Source of the DNA: JAJYIV01 sp964499955
Lineage (GTDB): Bacteria; Patescibacteriota; Patescibacteriia; UBA9934; GWF2-40-263
DNA: 29,295 bases
Direction of reading: 5' to 3'
Assembly: GCA_964499955.1 (NCBI GenBank)
Contig: CAZCMI010000011.1
Coordinates: forward strand, 1-29,295
Part shown: in pieces, positions 1 to 6,274 of the stretch
How the letters are laid out: each line of letters begins with the position of its first letter
Numbering within the stretch: the first letter of the stretch is position 1
The notes under the pieces: generated by a model
Told to the model about the DNA's origin: nothing
Databases searched by the model: none
What the model saw: the letters and a program-made list of their open reading frames with translations, nothing else
Translations under genes and position numbers: made by a program

Positions 1-606
1 CTGTGGGTGGACGCCGTGGTGGACAACCTGTCCATTCCCGAGGTGCCGCCGAACGCCGCCATCCGCGCCGAGCTGGAGGGGCGTCCGCTGGGCGACCTGT
101 TCGCCGAATTCAAGCGCTTGGACCCCGCCGGGGCCGAGGTCATCGATCGGCACAACAAGCGCCGTCTGATGCGGGCCATCGAAGTGTGCCGCGTGACCGG
201 CCGGCCGTTTTCCGCCCAGCAGACGCGCGGCGAACCGAAGTACGACGTGTTGAAAATCGGCTTGGACGTGGAGAAGGAAGAATTGAACCGGCGCATCGAC
301 GACCGCGTGGACGAAATGGTCGCCAAGGGACTGGTGAACGAGGTGCGGGCGTTGTTGAAGGACTATCCGGCGGACGCCGTGGCCATGACCGGCATCGGCT
401 ACCGGCAGATCGCATTCTTCCTGGCGGGAAAGGCAAACCTCGCCGCCGCCATCGACGACGTCAAGCGCGACACCCGCGCCTACGCCAAGCGCCAACTCAC
501 CTGGTTCAAACGCGACCCGCGCATTCACTGGATCAAGAGCGGGGAGCATGTCGCGCGCGAAGCGAAACCGCTCGTGGAAGCGTTTTTATCCACGACGGAC
601 GATTGA
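1..606 (+). CDS. miaA: tRNA dimethylallyltransferase MiaA, 5'-truncated by window edge
   Basis: This enzyme transfers a dimethylallyl group from DMAPP to N6 of A37 in tRNAs that read UNN codons. The frame is open from base 1, so the N-terminal P-loop part lies outside the window and about 200 residues are visible. Recognisable family features are the HNKRRLMRAIEV stretch (the usual R-x-R-x-x-R-A-x-E motif) followed by TGRPFS, and the C-terminal block TGIGYRQI...DTRAYAKRQLTWFKRD, the family signature for tRNA binding. It ends in TGA and is followed by a rho-independent terminator at 671-706, so it is the last gene of its transcript. Identification is secure; only the start is missing. Confidence 0.95.
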   Translation: MWVDAVVDNLSIPEVPPNAAIRAELEGRPLGDLFAEFKRLDPAGAEVIDRHNKRRLMRAIEVCRVTGRPFSAQQTRGEPKYDVLKIGLDVEKEELNRRIDDRVDEMVAKGLVNEVRALLKDYPADAVAMTGIGYRQIAFFLAGKANLAAAIDDVKRDTRAYAKRQLTWFKRDPRIHWIKSGEHVAREAKPLVEAFLSTTDD

Positions 607-638
607 CAAAAGGGAAAAGACGTGGTTGAATGGAACCA

Positions 639-786
639 CGATTGAGGCAATCTCATCGGTGTCAATAAAACCTCCCCTTCGGTTAAAACCGCGAGGGGAG
701 TTTTTATGTTCATCCCGGCATCCGGGCCGCGCCTGCAGGGCTTTCGGGCCCGGGCATGGTTGCCTCAATCGCTTTGACACCGATGA
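639..786. repeat. Two perfect inverted repeats in interleaved order
   Basis: Arm A (639-650) is the exact reverse complement of 760-771 (12 bp). Arm B (653-665) is the exact reverse complement of 774-786 (13 bp). Each pair of neighbouring arms is separated by 2 nt. The order is A, B, A', B', which is not nested: the right side equals a cyclic permutation of the reverse complement of the left side. It could be a real repeated unit, alternative RNA pairings, or an assembly artefact next to the damaged junction. Confidence 0.6.
671..706 (+). terminator. Rho-independent terminator after miaA
   Basis: A stem of CTCCCCTT plus CGGTT pairs with AACCG (one bulged C) plus AGGGGAG, closing on a very short A-rich loop and followed by TTTTTAT. 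It lies about 65 bp after the miaA stop codon. Confidence 0.8.
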
Positions 787-814
787 AAGCGGGTTCGATC
801 CCCGCCGGGTCCAC
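747..814 (+). tRNA. tRNA-like 3' end (T arm, acceptor strand, CCA); possibly degenerate tRNA or tmRNA fragment
   Basis: Bases 789-805 form a clean T arm, GCGGG-TTCGATC-CCCGC. They are followed by CGGGTCC, a discriminator A and an encoded CCA (812-814). GGGCCCG at 747-753 can pair with CGGGTCC with one G-U, giving a 7-bp acceptor stem. Between them lie a small GGCA/TGCC hairpin and an ATCG/CGAT stem around TTTGACA, too short and irregular for a canonical D arm and anticodon arm. The 3' end also resembles the end of tmRNA, but no tmRNA 5' half was found. The piece is close to a misassembled junction, so it may be a fragment. Confidence 0.35.
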
Positions 815-874
815 CATGCCGGGACCAACCCCGCCGCCTTCACAAGAGGGTGGCGTTTGGTTTTGACAAAAATT

Positions 875-1053
875 GGGGGGGGGGGGGGGGACCCTTCAGG
901 AAATCGGGTTCTTTGGGGGGCGCAGGGGAGAAAACCACAAGNNNNNNNNNNGGGGGGGGGGTGGTGGGTGGTTTAGAAGAGGAGGGGGGGGGGGGGGGGG
1001 TACCCTTTAGGAAATTCGGTTCTTATGCGAGGCCACGGAGAAAAACCCACAAG
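875..1053. other. Scaffold gap with duplicated, error-rich flanks and poly-G runs
   Basis: Ten Ns at 942-951 are flanked by G homopolymers. The sequence left of the gap (886-941) is an imperfect copy of the sequence right of it (996-1053): both run poly-G, ACCCTT or TACCCTTT, AGGAAAT, CGGTTCTT, a G-rich stretch and GGAGAAAA...CCACAAG. The two contig ends therefore overlap and were joined with an artificial gap, and the left copy is probably low-quality read sequence. Confidence 0.8.
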
Positions 1054-1507
1054 GGAAGACGTACAAGTTTTCTTGAAAAAAGCGTTGATCAAGCTTTACT
1101 ACGACCATTCGTACATCATTCAAAACAACGCTTCGGAAAGAGCCATTACTCACCATTTTGCAAACATCATTACTACATTTTTCGATGGATATTGTGCGGA
1201 TGTTGAATACAACCGACGTGGTATTGAGAAGAAATATTTTGGAAAGGGTCAGAAGGGCAGAAGGGTATATCCAGACATCATCATTCATCAGAGGAAGCCG
1301 AATGAAGATAATCTCTTGGCCATCGAGGTTTCCAAGTGGAACAAGCCGAAGCAAAAAATACAAAAAGACAAGGAGAGGATGAAAGAATACGTAAGATATC
1401 TCAAATACGAAATGGCTGCCTGTGTTCTTTTGCCAAAGGAACTCCCAAATCCTCCCGATGAAATTAAATGGGAGGACGTTATCCATATTTATGAAAACCA
1501 CCACTAA
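1025..1507 (+). CDS. PD-(D/E)XK nuclease-like protein of unknown role
   Basis: This 160-residue protein has a motif pattern typical of restriction-endonuclease-fold proteins: an N-terminal helix with SERAITH (residues 37-43), DVEYNRRG (59-66), then VYPDIIIH (81-88) and LLAIEVSK (97-104). P83-D84 and E101-x-S-K104 fit the PD...ExK metal site. Small stand-alone proteins with SER.xTH, EYNR, YPDIIVH and EVKK blocks occur in many bacteria and phages, mostly as hypothetical proteins. The first ATG after the damaged junction was taken as the start, but the true N terminus could lie in the corrupted sequence. The gene is clearly AT-richer than its neighbours, suggesting transfer. The next small gene overlaps its last 17 bases. 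Confidence 0.7.
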   Translation: MRGHGEKPTREDVQVFLKKALIKLYYDHSYIIQNNASERAITHHFANIITTFFDGYCADVEYNRRGIEKKYFGKGQKGRRVYPDIIIHQRKPNEDNLLAIEVSKWNKPKQKIQKDKERMKEYVRYLKYEMAACVLLPKELPNPPDEIKWEDVIHIYENHH

Positions 1508-1763
1508 AGTCATTGCTATTTTCGTTTGCATCTTAGTTGTTTTTCTTAGTTATTGGATTCTTGTCAGGCCCATTCGTGCGGTTGCATATTGTGAAGATTT
1601 TTCCTCTGGTGCTCGTTCTAGCTATATAAAAAGTTTGTTTGAGTTCGGTGCAGAGAACGGTTTTTCAGAAGGATATTTGCTTAGTGTGCACTCTGAAAAT
1701 ATTCGCAAGTTTGGAATCGATACATACTATAAGTGTCTGCGGGAACGAGGTATACATAAATAG
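1491..1763 (+). CDS. Small single-pass membrane or secreted protein, unknown
   Basis: This 90-residue protein starts at ATG 1491, overlapping the end of the nuclease-like gene by 17 bases. GGGAGGA (1471-1477) lies 13 nt upstream, which is long for a Shine-Dalgarno site, so translational coupling is likely. Residues about 6-27 form one hydrophobic segment (uncleaved anchor or signal peptide), followed by a roughly 60-residue polar domain with two cysteines (CEDF and YYKCLRERG), possibly a disulfide outside the membrane. I do not recognise the family. AT-rich base use matches the preceding gene, so the pair may have arrived together. A terminator follows at 1781-1811. Confidence 0.6.
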   Translation: MKTTTKVIAIFVCILVVFLSYWILVRPIRAVAYCEDFSSGARSSYIKSLFEFGAENGFSEGYLLSVHSENIRKFGIDTYYKCLRERGIHK

Positions 1764-1780
1764 TTGAGGTCAACATATCA

Positions 1781-1811
1781 AAAAACACACCCGATAATCA
1801 GGTGTGTTTTT
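1781..1811. terminator. Bidirectional terminator between convergent units
   Basis: AAAAACACACC (1781-1791) pairs perfectly with GGTGTGTTTTT (1801-1811) around a 9-nt loop. A and T tracts on both sides let it serve the AT-rich pair (+) and the gatB operon (-). Confidence 0.85.
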
Positions 1812-1825
1812 CCATGGAGGTTTCG

Positions 1826-3364
1826 TCACGCCGCCCCCACGTCGTCCAGTTTCACCGCCAGCAGGTTGCGGGTTTCGGCGGGGTCGGCGGCGCCTTCGGT
1901 GGCCTTCATCACCTGGCCGATGAAGAACGCCAGCAGTTTCTTGTCCCCGGCGCGGTAGCGGGCCGTTTCCGCCGGGTTTTGGGCGATCACGCGGTCGATG
2001 GCGTCGGCCAGCGCGGACACGTCGTCCATGGTCCCCAGCCGCTTGTCTTCCATCACGTGCGTGGGGTCGCCGCCGTCGTCGAGCATGGCGTTGAGCACCT
2101 CCAGGCCCTTGGCCGCGTTCAGCCGCTTGGTGGCCACCAGGGTGATCAGCTCGGCGAAGTTCTCTGGCGTCACCTTCATGATGCGGACGTCGCTCTTGCG
2201 TTCGGCCAGCGCCCCCAGCAGCTTGGTCAGGATCCACGTGGACACCAGCCGCGCCAGTTTCTTGCGCTCGGCCTCCCATTGCTCTTCCTGGGCGCCGTCG
2301 AGCTCCGGCAAGGCGTTGAGCCACGCCTCCAGCTCGGAAAACACGCGCTCGGTGAAGTCCGCCAGGGCCGGTTCGTCCACCAGCTGCCGCGCGTCCCCGG
2401 CCTTCAAATGATATTCCTCCACGAAGCGGCGGCGTTTGGCCGCGGGCAGTTCGGGCAGGTGGCGGCGGACGTCTTCCGCCAGGTCCGCCAGCTCCAGGGC
2501 CGGAATGTCCGGTTCGGGGAAGTAGCGGTAATCCGCCATGCCTTCCTTCGTGCGCTGCTCCTCCGTGACCTGCTTCACGTCGTTCCAGCCGCGCGTGGTG
2601 GACACCTCCGGCGGCGTGCCCGCCTCCCACAGCTTGGTTTGGCGCTGAAGTTCGTACGTCAACGCGCGCTCCACGTGGCGGAACGAGTTCAAGTTCTTGA
2701 TTTCCGTTTTCGGGTGGAATTCCTTGCCGACGATGCGCCCGCTCTCGTCCCGCTGGCGCAGGGACACGTTGGCGTCGCAGCGCAGGTGGCCCTTTTCCAT
2801 GTCGGCGTCGGAAATGCCGAGCGTGCGGGCGATCAGGCGCAGTTCCTGCAGAAAAGCCTTGGCTTCCTGGGGGCTGCGGAAGTCCGGGCCGGTGACGGTT
2901 TCCACCAGCGGCGTGCCGGCGCGGTTGAAGTCCACGAGGGTTTTGCCGGAGCCGTCGTGTACGTTCTTGGCCGCGTCTTCTTCCAAGTGCGCACGTTCGA
3001 TGGATACCTCGGCCTGAGGGCGTTCGCCGCCGGGCACGTCGAAGGCCAGCGTGCCGTGTTCGGCGACGGGCAGGTCGAACTGGGAGATTTGGTAGCCCTT
3101 CGGCAGGTCGGGATAGAAATAATGCTTGCGGTCGAACTTGGACCGCGGCGCGATGCGGCAGCCCAGCGCCAATCCCAGCAGCACGCCCATGCGCACCGCC
3201 TCGGCGTTCGGCACCGGCAGGGTGCCCGGATGGCCCATGCAAATCGGGCAGACGTTGGTATTCGGCTCCGCCCCCGCCTCGTGCGTGGAACAGCCGCAGA
3301 ACATCTTGGTCTTGGTTTTGAGCTGGACGTGGATTTCCAGGCCGATGACGGGTTCGAGGATCAT
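1826..3364 (-). CDS. gatB: Asp-tRNA(Asn)/Glu-tRNA(Gln) amidotransferase subunit B
   Basis: GatB is the kinase and tRNA-binding subunit of GatCAB, which converts Glu-tRNA(Gln) and Asp-tRNA(Asn) to the amidated forms. The 512-residue protein begins MILEPVIGLEIHVQL. It carries the zinc cysteines C23, C25, C39 and C42 (CGC...CPIC), the KHYFYPDLPKGYQISQ motif, HLEEDAAK, and the signature LVDFNRAGTPLVE. The C-terminal half is the helical YqeY-like tRNA-binding domain. Its length is somewhat above the usual 475-500. The start overlaps the stop of the upstream membrane protein (ATGA, 3361-3364), so it is translationally coupled. gatA and gatC are not in this window. Confidence 0.97.
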   Translation of the reverse strand: MILEPVIGLEIHVQLKTKTKMFCGCSTHEAGAEPNTNVCPICMGHPGTLPVPNAEAVRMGVLLGLALGCRIAPRSKFDRKHYFYPDLPKGYQISQFDLPVAEHGTLAFDVPGGERPQAEVSIERAHLEEDAAKNVHDGSGKTLVDFNRAGTPLVETVTGPDFRSPQEAKAFLQELRLIARTLGISDADMEKGHLRCDANVSLRQRDESGRIVGKEFHPKTEIKNLNSFRHVERALTYELQRQTKLWEAGTPPEVSTTRGWNDVKQVTEEQRTKEGMADYRYFPEPDIPALELADLAEDVRRHLPELPAAKRRRFVEEYHLKAGDARQLVDEPALADFTERVFSELEAWLNALPELDGAQEEQWEAERKKLARLVSTWILTKLLGALAERKSDVRIMKVTPENFAELITLVATKRLNAAKGLEVLNAMLDDGGDPTHVMEDKRLGTMDDVSALADAIDRVIAQNPAETARYRAGDKKLLAFFIGQVMKATEGAADPAETRNLLAVKLDDVGAA

Positions 3365-4098
3365 AGGGAAGGGGTAGGGCCGGAGGAATCGCGCGGCACA
3401 AGGGCATGGTAGAGCAGGACGAGGTAGGCCAGCAAGAGCGGGGTCAGGAAGAAGATTTGACCCACGGCGTCAAAGGCGAGGAACCACAGCGGCGGGCTGT
3501 CCGAGGCGAGGCTTGCCATGCTCGTGCCGGTGGCGGCCATCAGCGGGAGAAACAGCAGGGACATGAGCACCGCGTACCAGGCGGCCAACACCAATGGCCC
3601 GGCGAGCAGCCGCCAGGCCACCTGCCGAAACCGCCCGAGGGACAACGCCCGGCTGGCAGCCAACGCACCGAGGCCCCGTTGCCCGTCCACGGCGGCGGCA
3701 ATCGGCGCGAAGCCGTACCACACGGCAAACACGATCCCCGGGAGAACAAAAAGCAGCAGGCCTCCCGCCACGACCAACATTTGCAGCACGCTGGCACTCA
3801 GGAACGACCCGAACCGCGCGGCGGCATGCGGCGCCTGGACCAGGGCTTCATACCGCCCCGTGGAGGCGGCCGAAAGCAAACGAATGCACACCAAGCCCAC
3901 CCACAAAACCAGCGCGATATTCGCCGCGGTCAGCGCGGCGCCGAGCCCGACGGCCAGCGGCCCTTCCGGCAAAAAGGAAACCAAAACGAAACCGATGTGG
4001 GGAACGAGCAACCAGGCGAGATAGCCCGACAGCAGGGAGAACGAGGACCGGTACAGGCGCAGGGACGCTCCGAGCAGGTCGGACACGCCTGGCGTCAT
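3361..4098 (-). CDS. Multi-pass membrane protein, second of a tandem pair
   Basis: This 245-residue integral membrane protein has about six hydrophobic segments and no clear catalytic motif. It opens with a short amphipathic stretch (DLLGASLRLYRSSFSLL) and has a central LPGIVFAVWYGFAPIAAAVDG segment followed by ASRALSLGRFRQV. This layout recalls the glycerophosphodiester-phosphodiesterase membrane-domain/DUF975-like family. The upstream gene has the matching layout (SRRLVRGRFWAV), so the two look like diverged paralogues. Start (4098) and stop (3361) each overlap a neighbour by 4 bases (ATGA), placing it tightly inside the dut-tmk-gatB operon. Function unknown. Confidence 0.85.
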   Translation of the reverse strand: MTPGVSDLLGASLRLYRSSFSLLSGYLAWLLVPHIGFVLVSFLPEGPLAVGLGAALTAANIALVLWVGLVCIRLLSAASTGRYEALVQAPHAAARFGSFLSASVLQMLVVAGGLLLFVLPGIVFAVWYGFAPIAAAVDGQRGLGALAASRALSLGRFRQVAWRLLAGPLVLAAWYAVLMSLLFLPLMAATGTSMASLASDSPPLWFLAFDAVGQIFFLTPLLLAYLVLLYHALVPRDSSGPTPSL

Positions 4099-4979
4099 AC
4101 GCGCTCTTCCAAGTTCCGCACGAGGTGGACGTCCACCAGGTACAGCAACGGCATGATGAGCATGGGGATCAGGACGACGTTGACCACGTTGTTGAGCAGG
4201 GTGCCCAGGCGCAGGACCGTTTCCACCGTGACGCCTCCCAGCAGCAGGCCGACCGCCACGTTCGCCACGGACAGAATCAGCCACCAAGCGATGACGCCGA
4301 CCAGCAGGAAGAGGATTTTCGGGAACAGGGAACGGACCAGCACGGCCCAGAACCGCCCGCGCACCAGGCGGCGGCTGCGGCGCATGGCTTCCATGCCCGT
4401 TGCGTCTCCGCGGGCCGCCAGTAGCGTGGCGAACTGGAATTCGTTGAACCAGCGGACGGTGAGGATCAGGGAACCGATGGCCCCCGCGACGACCAACAGA
4501 TTGCGCAGCAGCACCATGACGGTGCCGTCCCACCGCCCCGTGGTGAGCACGGCCAGCAGGAAGCCCGGCCCCAAGGTCAGGACGAAGGCAAGCAGGATGG
4601 CGCCGGCGAACACGATGCTGGTGCCCAAGGTGGGCAGAAAGCGCTTCCACCCCTCCCGCATGGCCTTGCGAACGTCCCCGCGCCCGCCCTTCGCCTGGCT
4701 GTTCCCGAGCGTGACCACGCCGACATACGCCCACAGGCCGATGATCGGCGCGATGAGGGTGTGCGTGAGTCCGTACAGGATCGTCCCCGCCGTTTGGCTG
4801 GCCGTCAGCGGTTTGGCTTCCAACAGGTCGCCGGCAAGCGGATACAGCAGCAAGGCGATCACGTACAGCAGCCCCGCAAGCAGCATCCAACCCATGATGC
4901 TGAGGAACAACGGCAGGGAAGCACGGTACTGCTCCCACGGCCGGTCGATGAGTTCGCTGATGGAAATGAGACGGGGCAT
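4095..4979 (-). CDS. Multi-pass membrane protein, first of a tandem pair
   Basis: This 294-residue protein starts MPRLISISELIDRPWEQY and has six or so long hydrophobic segments separated by basic loops (KGGRGDVRKAMREGWKRF; MRRSRRLVRGRFW). The repeated pattern of an amphipathic N terminus, a basic helix such as REGWKRFLPTL, then paired membrane helices resembles YciC/DUF975-type or GDPD membrane-domain proteins, but I cannot name a family with certainty. It starts 12 bases after the tmk stop and overlaps the next membrane gene by ATGA. Position between tmk and gatB suggests co-transcription rather than a related function. Confidence 0.85.
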   Translation of the reverse strand: MPRLISISELIDRPWEQYRASLPLFLSIMGWMLLAGLLYVIALLLYPLAGDLLEAKPLTASQTAGTILYGLTHTLIAPIIGLWAYVGVVTLGNSQAKGGRGDVRKAMREGWKRFLPTLGTSIVFAGAILLAFVLTLGPGFLLAVLTTGRWDGTVMVLLRNLLVVAGAIGSLILTVRWFNEFQFATLLAARGDATGMEAMRRSRRLVRGRFWAVLVRSLFPKILFLLVGVIAWWLILSVANVAVGLLLGGVTVETVLRLGTLLNNVVNVVLIPMLIMPLLYLVDVHLVRNLEERV

Positions 4980-4991
4980 AGGGGGAGGAAG

Positions 4992-5711
4992 TTAGAAGAG
5001 GATATCGGACAGCCGCGCGATGGCGGCCGCGGCCACGTCGGCGGCGGGTGGTTCGGCATCGAGGTCCAGGATGCGGGTTCCCAGCCGTTCGAACCGTTCC
5101 CGGAACGCCGGGGCGTCATAGGATTCCCGCGCCACGCGCGTCAGGAAGGCGACGTCGCCGTAGATGCCCTTGCTAGGACCCGGACGCCCGGCGAGGCGTT
5201 TGGCCGCCGTTTCGGGTGACACGCGCACCAGCACCAGGACGTTTGGGGGATGGGCCAGGGCCAGCCGGTTGCCGGGCAACGCGGCGATCTCTTCCACGGA
5301 CGGCGCGCCGGGCATGAGCGGCTGGTAGGCCAGGGACGTGCACACGCCGCGGTCCTGCAGAACGGTTTTTCCCGCGCCCAAGGCGGGCAGGATGAGCCGT
5401 TTGTACAGGATCTCCCGGTCCAAGGCGAAGGCCTGCGCGGCGGTCGCGCCGCCGTAGGGATCGTCCCTGCGGGACAGTTCGCCGCGGATGGCGGCCCCCA
5501 CCCACGCGCGCGTGGGTTCCGCCGTGCATAGGACGTCGGCGTCGCCAATGTCCGCCAACGCAGGCGTGCGTCCGTGCGTCGTTTCCCATGCCGCCTGCCG
5601 GAACAGCCGCGCACCCCGTTGTTCCAGGGCCGCCGCTACGGCTTCAACGACGGTGGTCTTCCCACTGCCGCCGATGCCGTCGAACATCACGAAGGTTCCC
5701 GTCTGATCCAT
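4992..5711 (-). CDS. tmk: Thymidylate kinase
   Basis: The enzyme phosphorylates dTMP to dTDP with ATP. From ATG 5711 it has 239 residues with the P-loop GIGGSGKTT (12-20), an EPTRAWVGAAIR segment matching the usual REPGGT..G..IR region, and QDRGVCTSLAYQ matching the DRY..SS.AYQ dTMP-binding motif. The start at 5711 is chosen because GGGAG lies 7-8 nt upstream and the P-loop is then at the usual distance; an upstream in-frame start would overlap dut. A roughly 20-residue insertion after the P-loop helix (TTHGRTPALADIGDAD region) makes it longer than the typical 205-215. It lies 40 bp downstream of dut, a logical pathway pairing. Confidence 0.93.
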   Translation of the reverse strand: MDQTGTFVMFDGIGGSGKTTVVEAVAAALEQRGARLFRQAAWETTHGRTPALADIGDADVLCTAEPTRAWVGAAIRGELSRRDDPYGGATAAQAFALDREILYKRLILPALGAGKTVLQDRGVCTSLAYQPLMPGAPSVEEIAALPGNRLALAHPPNVLVLVRVSPETAAKRLAGRPGPSKGIYGDVAFLTRVARESYDAPAFRERFERLGTRILDLDAEPPAADVAAAAIARLSDILF

Positions 5712-5751
5712 ATGGTTTCTCCCAAAAGAACCGCTGACAGTATAGCAAAAA

Positions 5752-6183
5752 TCAGCCGGTCGTGCCGAACCCGCCGCGGTTGGGCGCGTCCATTTCGCCT
5801 TCTTCAAACGCGGGCTTCAACACGGGCAGAAACACGCCTTGGGCCAGGCGTTCATACGGTTCTACGTCATACGGTTCCGCTCCCACGTTGTGCAGGGCCA
5901 ACCGCAGTTCGTCTTCCGGCCCGCAAAAATCCTGGTCGATCACCCCCACGGCGTTGCCGAACGTGATCCCCTTCTTTGTATTGCTGGAGCGGGGGAACAG
6001 AAAGAGGCCGTAGCCGGGTGGCACGTGCACCACCAGGCCCGTTTTGAACAGCCGCCGTTCGCCCGGGGCCAGGGTGCCGCCTTCGCGCACGGCAATGTCG
6101 AACCCGACGGCGCCGGGGGTGTGGTAGGCGGGGAGGGGAACGCGCGGGTCGAGGCGTTTGACGCGGACGGGGAGGGAATCCAT
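5752..6183 (-). CDS. dut: dUTP diphosphatase
   Basis: Trimeric dUTPase hydrolyses dUTP to dUMP, keeping uracil out of DNA and supplying dUMP. All five motifs are visible in 143 residues: AVGFDI (motif 1), PRSSNTKKG (2), GVIDQDFCG (3, with the catalytic Asp), ERLAQGV (4), and the C-terminal glycine-rich RGGFGTTG (5). It is the first gene of the dut-tmk-membrane-membrane-gatB unit. A TAGAAT box ends only 8 bp before the start codon, so the mRNA is probably leaderless. It is divergent from the thymidylate-synthase-family gene. Confidence 0.96.
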   Translation of the reverse strand: MDSLPVRVKRLDPRVPLPAYHTPGAVGFDIAVREGGTLAPGERRLFKTGLVVHVPPGYGLFLFPRSSNTKKGITFGNAVGVIDQDFCGPEDELRLALHNVGAEPYDVEPYERLAQGVFLPVLKPAFEEGEMDAPNRGGFGTTG

Positions 6184-6191
6184 ACCGCCGT

Positions 6192-6197
6192 ATTCTA
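6192..6197 (-). promoter_or_regulatory. -10 box for dut, leaderless type
   Basis: TAGAAT on the minus strand lies 8 nt before the dut ATG. No good -35 was found. Transcription from it would begin at or within a base or two of the start codon. Confidence 0.6.
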
Positions 6198-6259
6198 GCG
6201 CATTGCCGCTCGTTTTGCGGGCGGCGAGTTATCCACTGGGAAACCGGCCGCGGCTTTGG

Positions 6260-6265
6260 TACGTT
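6260..6265 (+). promoter_or_regulatory. Extended -10 for the thymidylate-synthase-family gene
   Basis: TGgTACGTT ends 9 nt before the ATG at 6275. The intervening GGGGGCCGT could act as a Shine-Dalgarno site only if transcription starts further upstream. Divergent from the dut promoter within a 91-bp intergenic region. Confidence 0.5.
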
Positions 6266-6274
6266 GGGGGCCGT

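Larger units (their letters stand above)
607..1024. other. Gene-free stretch with terminator, tRNA-like end, inverted repeats and poor-quality scaffold junction
   Basis: No credible coding region is visible. In order it holds a perfect 7-bp hairpin (621-640), the left arms of two inverted repeats (639-650 and 653-665), a terminator (671-706), a GC-rich self-complementary segment (711-757), a tRNA-like 3' end with CCA (747-814) that contains the right arms of the repeats, and then a low-quality zone. That zone has G runs of 16 and 17 bases (875-890, 984-1000) around ten Ns (942-951). Bases from about 840 to 1020 should not be trusted. Confidence 0.8.

Noticed and set aside
470..814. A tmRNA gene ending at the CCA of 812-814
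   Set aside because: The 3' end fits, but no tmRNA 5' motif or tag reading frame ending in Ala-Ala was found, and miaA occupies most of the needed space.
760..1830. Integration of the AT-rich patch at a tRNA with flanking direct repeats (att sites)
   Set aside because: No second copy of the tRNA-like 3' end was found after 1763, and there is no integrase; also the junction is misassembled.
1802..3412. Long open frame on the plus strand opposite gatB, and similar ones opposite gyrB, prfA and the antiporter
   Set aside because: These are long only because the coding strand is GC-rich at third positions; they have no recognisable motifs, and the genes on the other strand are certain.
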